The notes beneath the pieces are model-generated. The model made no database searches, was not told where the DNA came from, and saw only the letters and a program-made list of their open reading frames with translations. A DNA stretch of 7,240 bases. Origin: an uncultured Planctomycetaceae bacterium (GTDB lineage Bacteria > Planctomycetota > Phycisphaerae > UBA1845 > UTPLA1). The stretch spans positions 1-7,240 of the forward strand of contig CALLKH010000245.1 of the NCBI GenBank assembly GCA_938008425.1, in the 5' to 3' direction. Of the stretch, positions 6,407 through 7,240 are shown piece after piece. The position numbers and the translations under genes are program-made. Position 1 is the stretch's first letter, and each line of letters begins with the position of its first letter.

Positions 6407-6437
6407 GCTTTCATGGCAATTAAGCCATGAATAAGCA
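6407..6437. promoter_or_regulatory. Inverted repeat between arsR and arsP, possible second ArsR operator
   Basis: TTCATGGC (6410-6417) and GCCATGAA (6424-6431) form a perfect 8-bp stem around AATTAA, with GCTT and AAGC able to extend it past a bulge. The left arm plus loop contains ATGGCAATTA, which recurs exactly at 6800-6809 over the arsR promoter on the same strand. It lies in the 83-base arsR-arsP spacer. There is no T-run on the transcript strand, so an operator or an RNA processing hairpin fits better than a terminator. Confidence 0.45.
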
Positions 6438-6463
6438 AAATAAAAAGTCACCCTTCGTCACAT

Positions 6464-6793
6464 TCATTTCAGCATCGCCTGGTGTGCCTTGAGGTTTTCA
6501 GCCAGCACCGTTTCGATGCACTCCCAGAAGCCCTGGAGGCAGCAGACCTTGACGCGGTAATAGGCCATGACCCCTTCCTTTCGATCCTCAACCATCCCGG
6601 CCTGCTTCAGAACGGCCAGGTGCTTCGACACGGTGGACTGATCGGCCCCGACAAGGTCGGTCAGGTCGCACACGCACATCTCCTGCCCGTCGAGTGCTTC
6701 CAGGATGATCAGCCTCGTCGGGTGCGCCAGAGCCTTGGCGATTGCCGCCCGGGCTTCATAACGTTGCTTGGAGTGTCGTGGCTTTCGTTTCAT
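6464..6793 (-). CDS. arsR: ArsR-family metalloid-responsive repressor
   Basis: 109 residues, normal for the family. A winged helix spans about 15-82: AIAKALAHPTRLIILEAL, then the metal-binding alpha3 motif EMCVCDL (Cys40, Cys42), the recognition helix DQSTVSKHLAVLKQAGMV and the wing DRKEGVMAYYRV. A C-terminal site VCCLQGFWEC adds Cys84, Cys85 and Cys92. Both Cys40/42 and the C-terminal trio are of the kind used by ArsR proteins to bind As(III) or trivalent organoarsenic and release DNA; which set senses here cannot be told. It is the first gene of the operon and presumably represses its own promoter. The ATG at 6793 is the only sensible start; it has no ribosome binding site and lies only 12 bases from the -10 box. 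Confidence 0.93.
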   Translation of the reverse strand: MKRKPRHSKQRYEARAAIAKALAHPTRLIILEALDGQEMCVCDLTDLVGADQSTVSKHLAVLKQAGMVEDRKEGVMAYYRVKVCCLQGFWECIETVLAENLKAHQAMLK

Positions 6794-6805
6794 GGCTCTA
6801 TGGCA

Positions 6806-6833
6806 ATTATAGCATATATTGACCGGCGGTCAA
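6806..6833 (-). promoter_or_regulatory. Sigma-70-type promoter of the ars operon
   Basis: On the minus strand TTGACC (6828-6833) is followed 16 bases later by a perfect TATAAT (6806-6811). Transcription should start near 6799, leaving a leader of only about six bases before the arsR ATG. The AT-rich stretch around the -10 box (CAAT, then ATAT, GC, TATA, ATTG) has partial dyad symmetry and is a likely ArsR contact zone. Confidence 0.8.
6819..6833. promoter_or_regulatory. Perfect palindrome over the -35 box of the ars promoter
   Basis: TTGACC and GGTCAA are exact 6-base inverted repeats around a 3-base centre. One arm is the -35 hexamer itself, so any protein bound here would block the polymerase. 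It is a candidate ArsR operator, or a site for a second regulator. The symmetry also places a -35-like TTGACC on the plus strand, but no good plus-strand -10 box follows. Confidence 0.55.
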
Positions 6834-6863
6834 CCCCGACAACGCATGAGGAGAGACACGGGT

Positions 6864-6980
6864 ATGCAAGAGTCAGCATCGCCGATCTTGAAGAAGGCCG
6901 GCTTTTCGGGTTGGCAGTTGTTTGCAACCCGCGTCGTCGCCGCGAGAGGCTTGTTTCGAGGATCCATTCGAGTACCATAG
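6864..6980 (+). CDS. Possible 38-residue small protein, divergent from arsR
   Basis: An ATG at 6864 is preceded at 8 bases by GAGGAGAG, a strong ribosome binding site, and reads 38 codons to TAG. The product is basic, with KKAGFSGWQLFATRVVAARG in the middle and no recognised family. The site and the divergent position next to the ars promoter are the only support. It may be the broken start of a larger gene. Confidence 0.3.
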   Translation: MQESASPILKKAGFSGWQLFATRVVAARGLFRGSIRVP

Positions 6981-7000
6981 AGGCGTTAGGTAGGGCAATG

Positions 7001-7066
7001 CGGCGTATCGTCCAGCAGTTCAGAGCAGTGGCCCGTCGAATCGCTCAGCAGTTCTGATCGGTGGCC
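7001..7066 (+). repeat. Two-copy 33-bp tandem duplication
   Basis: Units 7001-7033 and 7034-7066 match at 26 of 33 positions by hand count, with CAGCAGTTC and GTGGCC exact in both. The 33-base period keeps frame: a short ATG frame at 6998 reads RRIVQQF, RAVA, RRIAQQF and then stops. Whether this is a tiny coding repeat or a DNA-level duplication is unclear. Confidence 0.6.
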
Positions 7067-7102
7067 CTTGGAGCCGTAACGCCATACATCACAAGCACTT
7101 AC

Positions 7103-7139
<37 letters not shown>

Positions 7140-7240
7140 AACGACCCCGTACTACATCACACCTCACAAAACGCTATTACGGGCTCAAAAACGCGGTTTT
7201 TGAAAGTCGCTCGGGGCGATGAATCGACCCAAGTAGTACT
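7140..7240. other. Sequence after the tRNA break: A-rich repeats and inverted repeats, no gene
   Basis: An AAAACG motif recurs at 7138, 7168 and 7188. TCAAAAAC and GTTTTTGA (7185-7203) form an 8-bp stem with loop GCG. GTACTAC (7149-7155) is the reverse complement of GTAGTAC (7233-7239). This is compatible with recombinase binding sites or the end of a mobile element, but no integrase or transposase reading frame is inside the window. Confidence 0.4.

Overview
GC-rich bacterial DNA (estimated by eye), most like Planctomycetota or a neighbouring phylum. This placement is an inference from three things: a type IV/type II-secretion pseudopilin gene, a SigZ-type ECF sigma factor beside a DUF2703 gene, and a short beta-rich insert in the permease that resembles small domains common in planctomycete proteins. 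No marker gene is present, so the taxonomy is soft.

Layout. Bases 1-424 (minus strand) are the N-terminal part of a GspH-like pseudopilin that runs off the left edge. Bases 425-1316 hold no convincing gene but several inverted repeats. Bases 1317-2696 (plus) carry a tightly spaced pair: a cysteine-rich DUF2703 protein and a SigZ-like ECF sigma factor. A small unrecognised reading frame follows (2873-3196) with a near-perfect ribosome binding site. Bases 3200-6793 (minus) form a six-gene arsenic operon read right to left: arsR, an ArsP-family permease gene, an internally deleted arsC, arsE, arsF and arsG. The two blocks converge at about 3197-3199 with no visible terminator between them. Bases 6794-6840 hold a near-consensus promoter for arsR with a palindrome over its -35 box. 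Bases 6864-7240 contain a possible 38-residue ORF, a 33-bp tandem duplication and the 5' half of a tRNA-Gly(CCC) gene that stops at the anticodon loop.

How the genes fit together. ArsP-family permeases export trivalent organoarsenicals. ArsE, ArsF and ArsG are the names used for a thiol-based module linked to reduction of nitro-aromatic arsenicals and export of the aminoaryl products. The visible operon has no ArsB, Acr3 or ArsM, and its arsenate reductase has lost the catalytic P-loop while keeping both resolving cysteines. The cluster therefore looks specialised for organic arsenic rather than arsenate, with ArsR as the metalloid-responsive repressor. The convergent DUF2703-SigZ pair, rich in vicinal cysteines, may add a second thiol or metalloid-sensing regulatory layer. 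The lone tRNA half at the right end suggests a recombination boundary next to the cluster.
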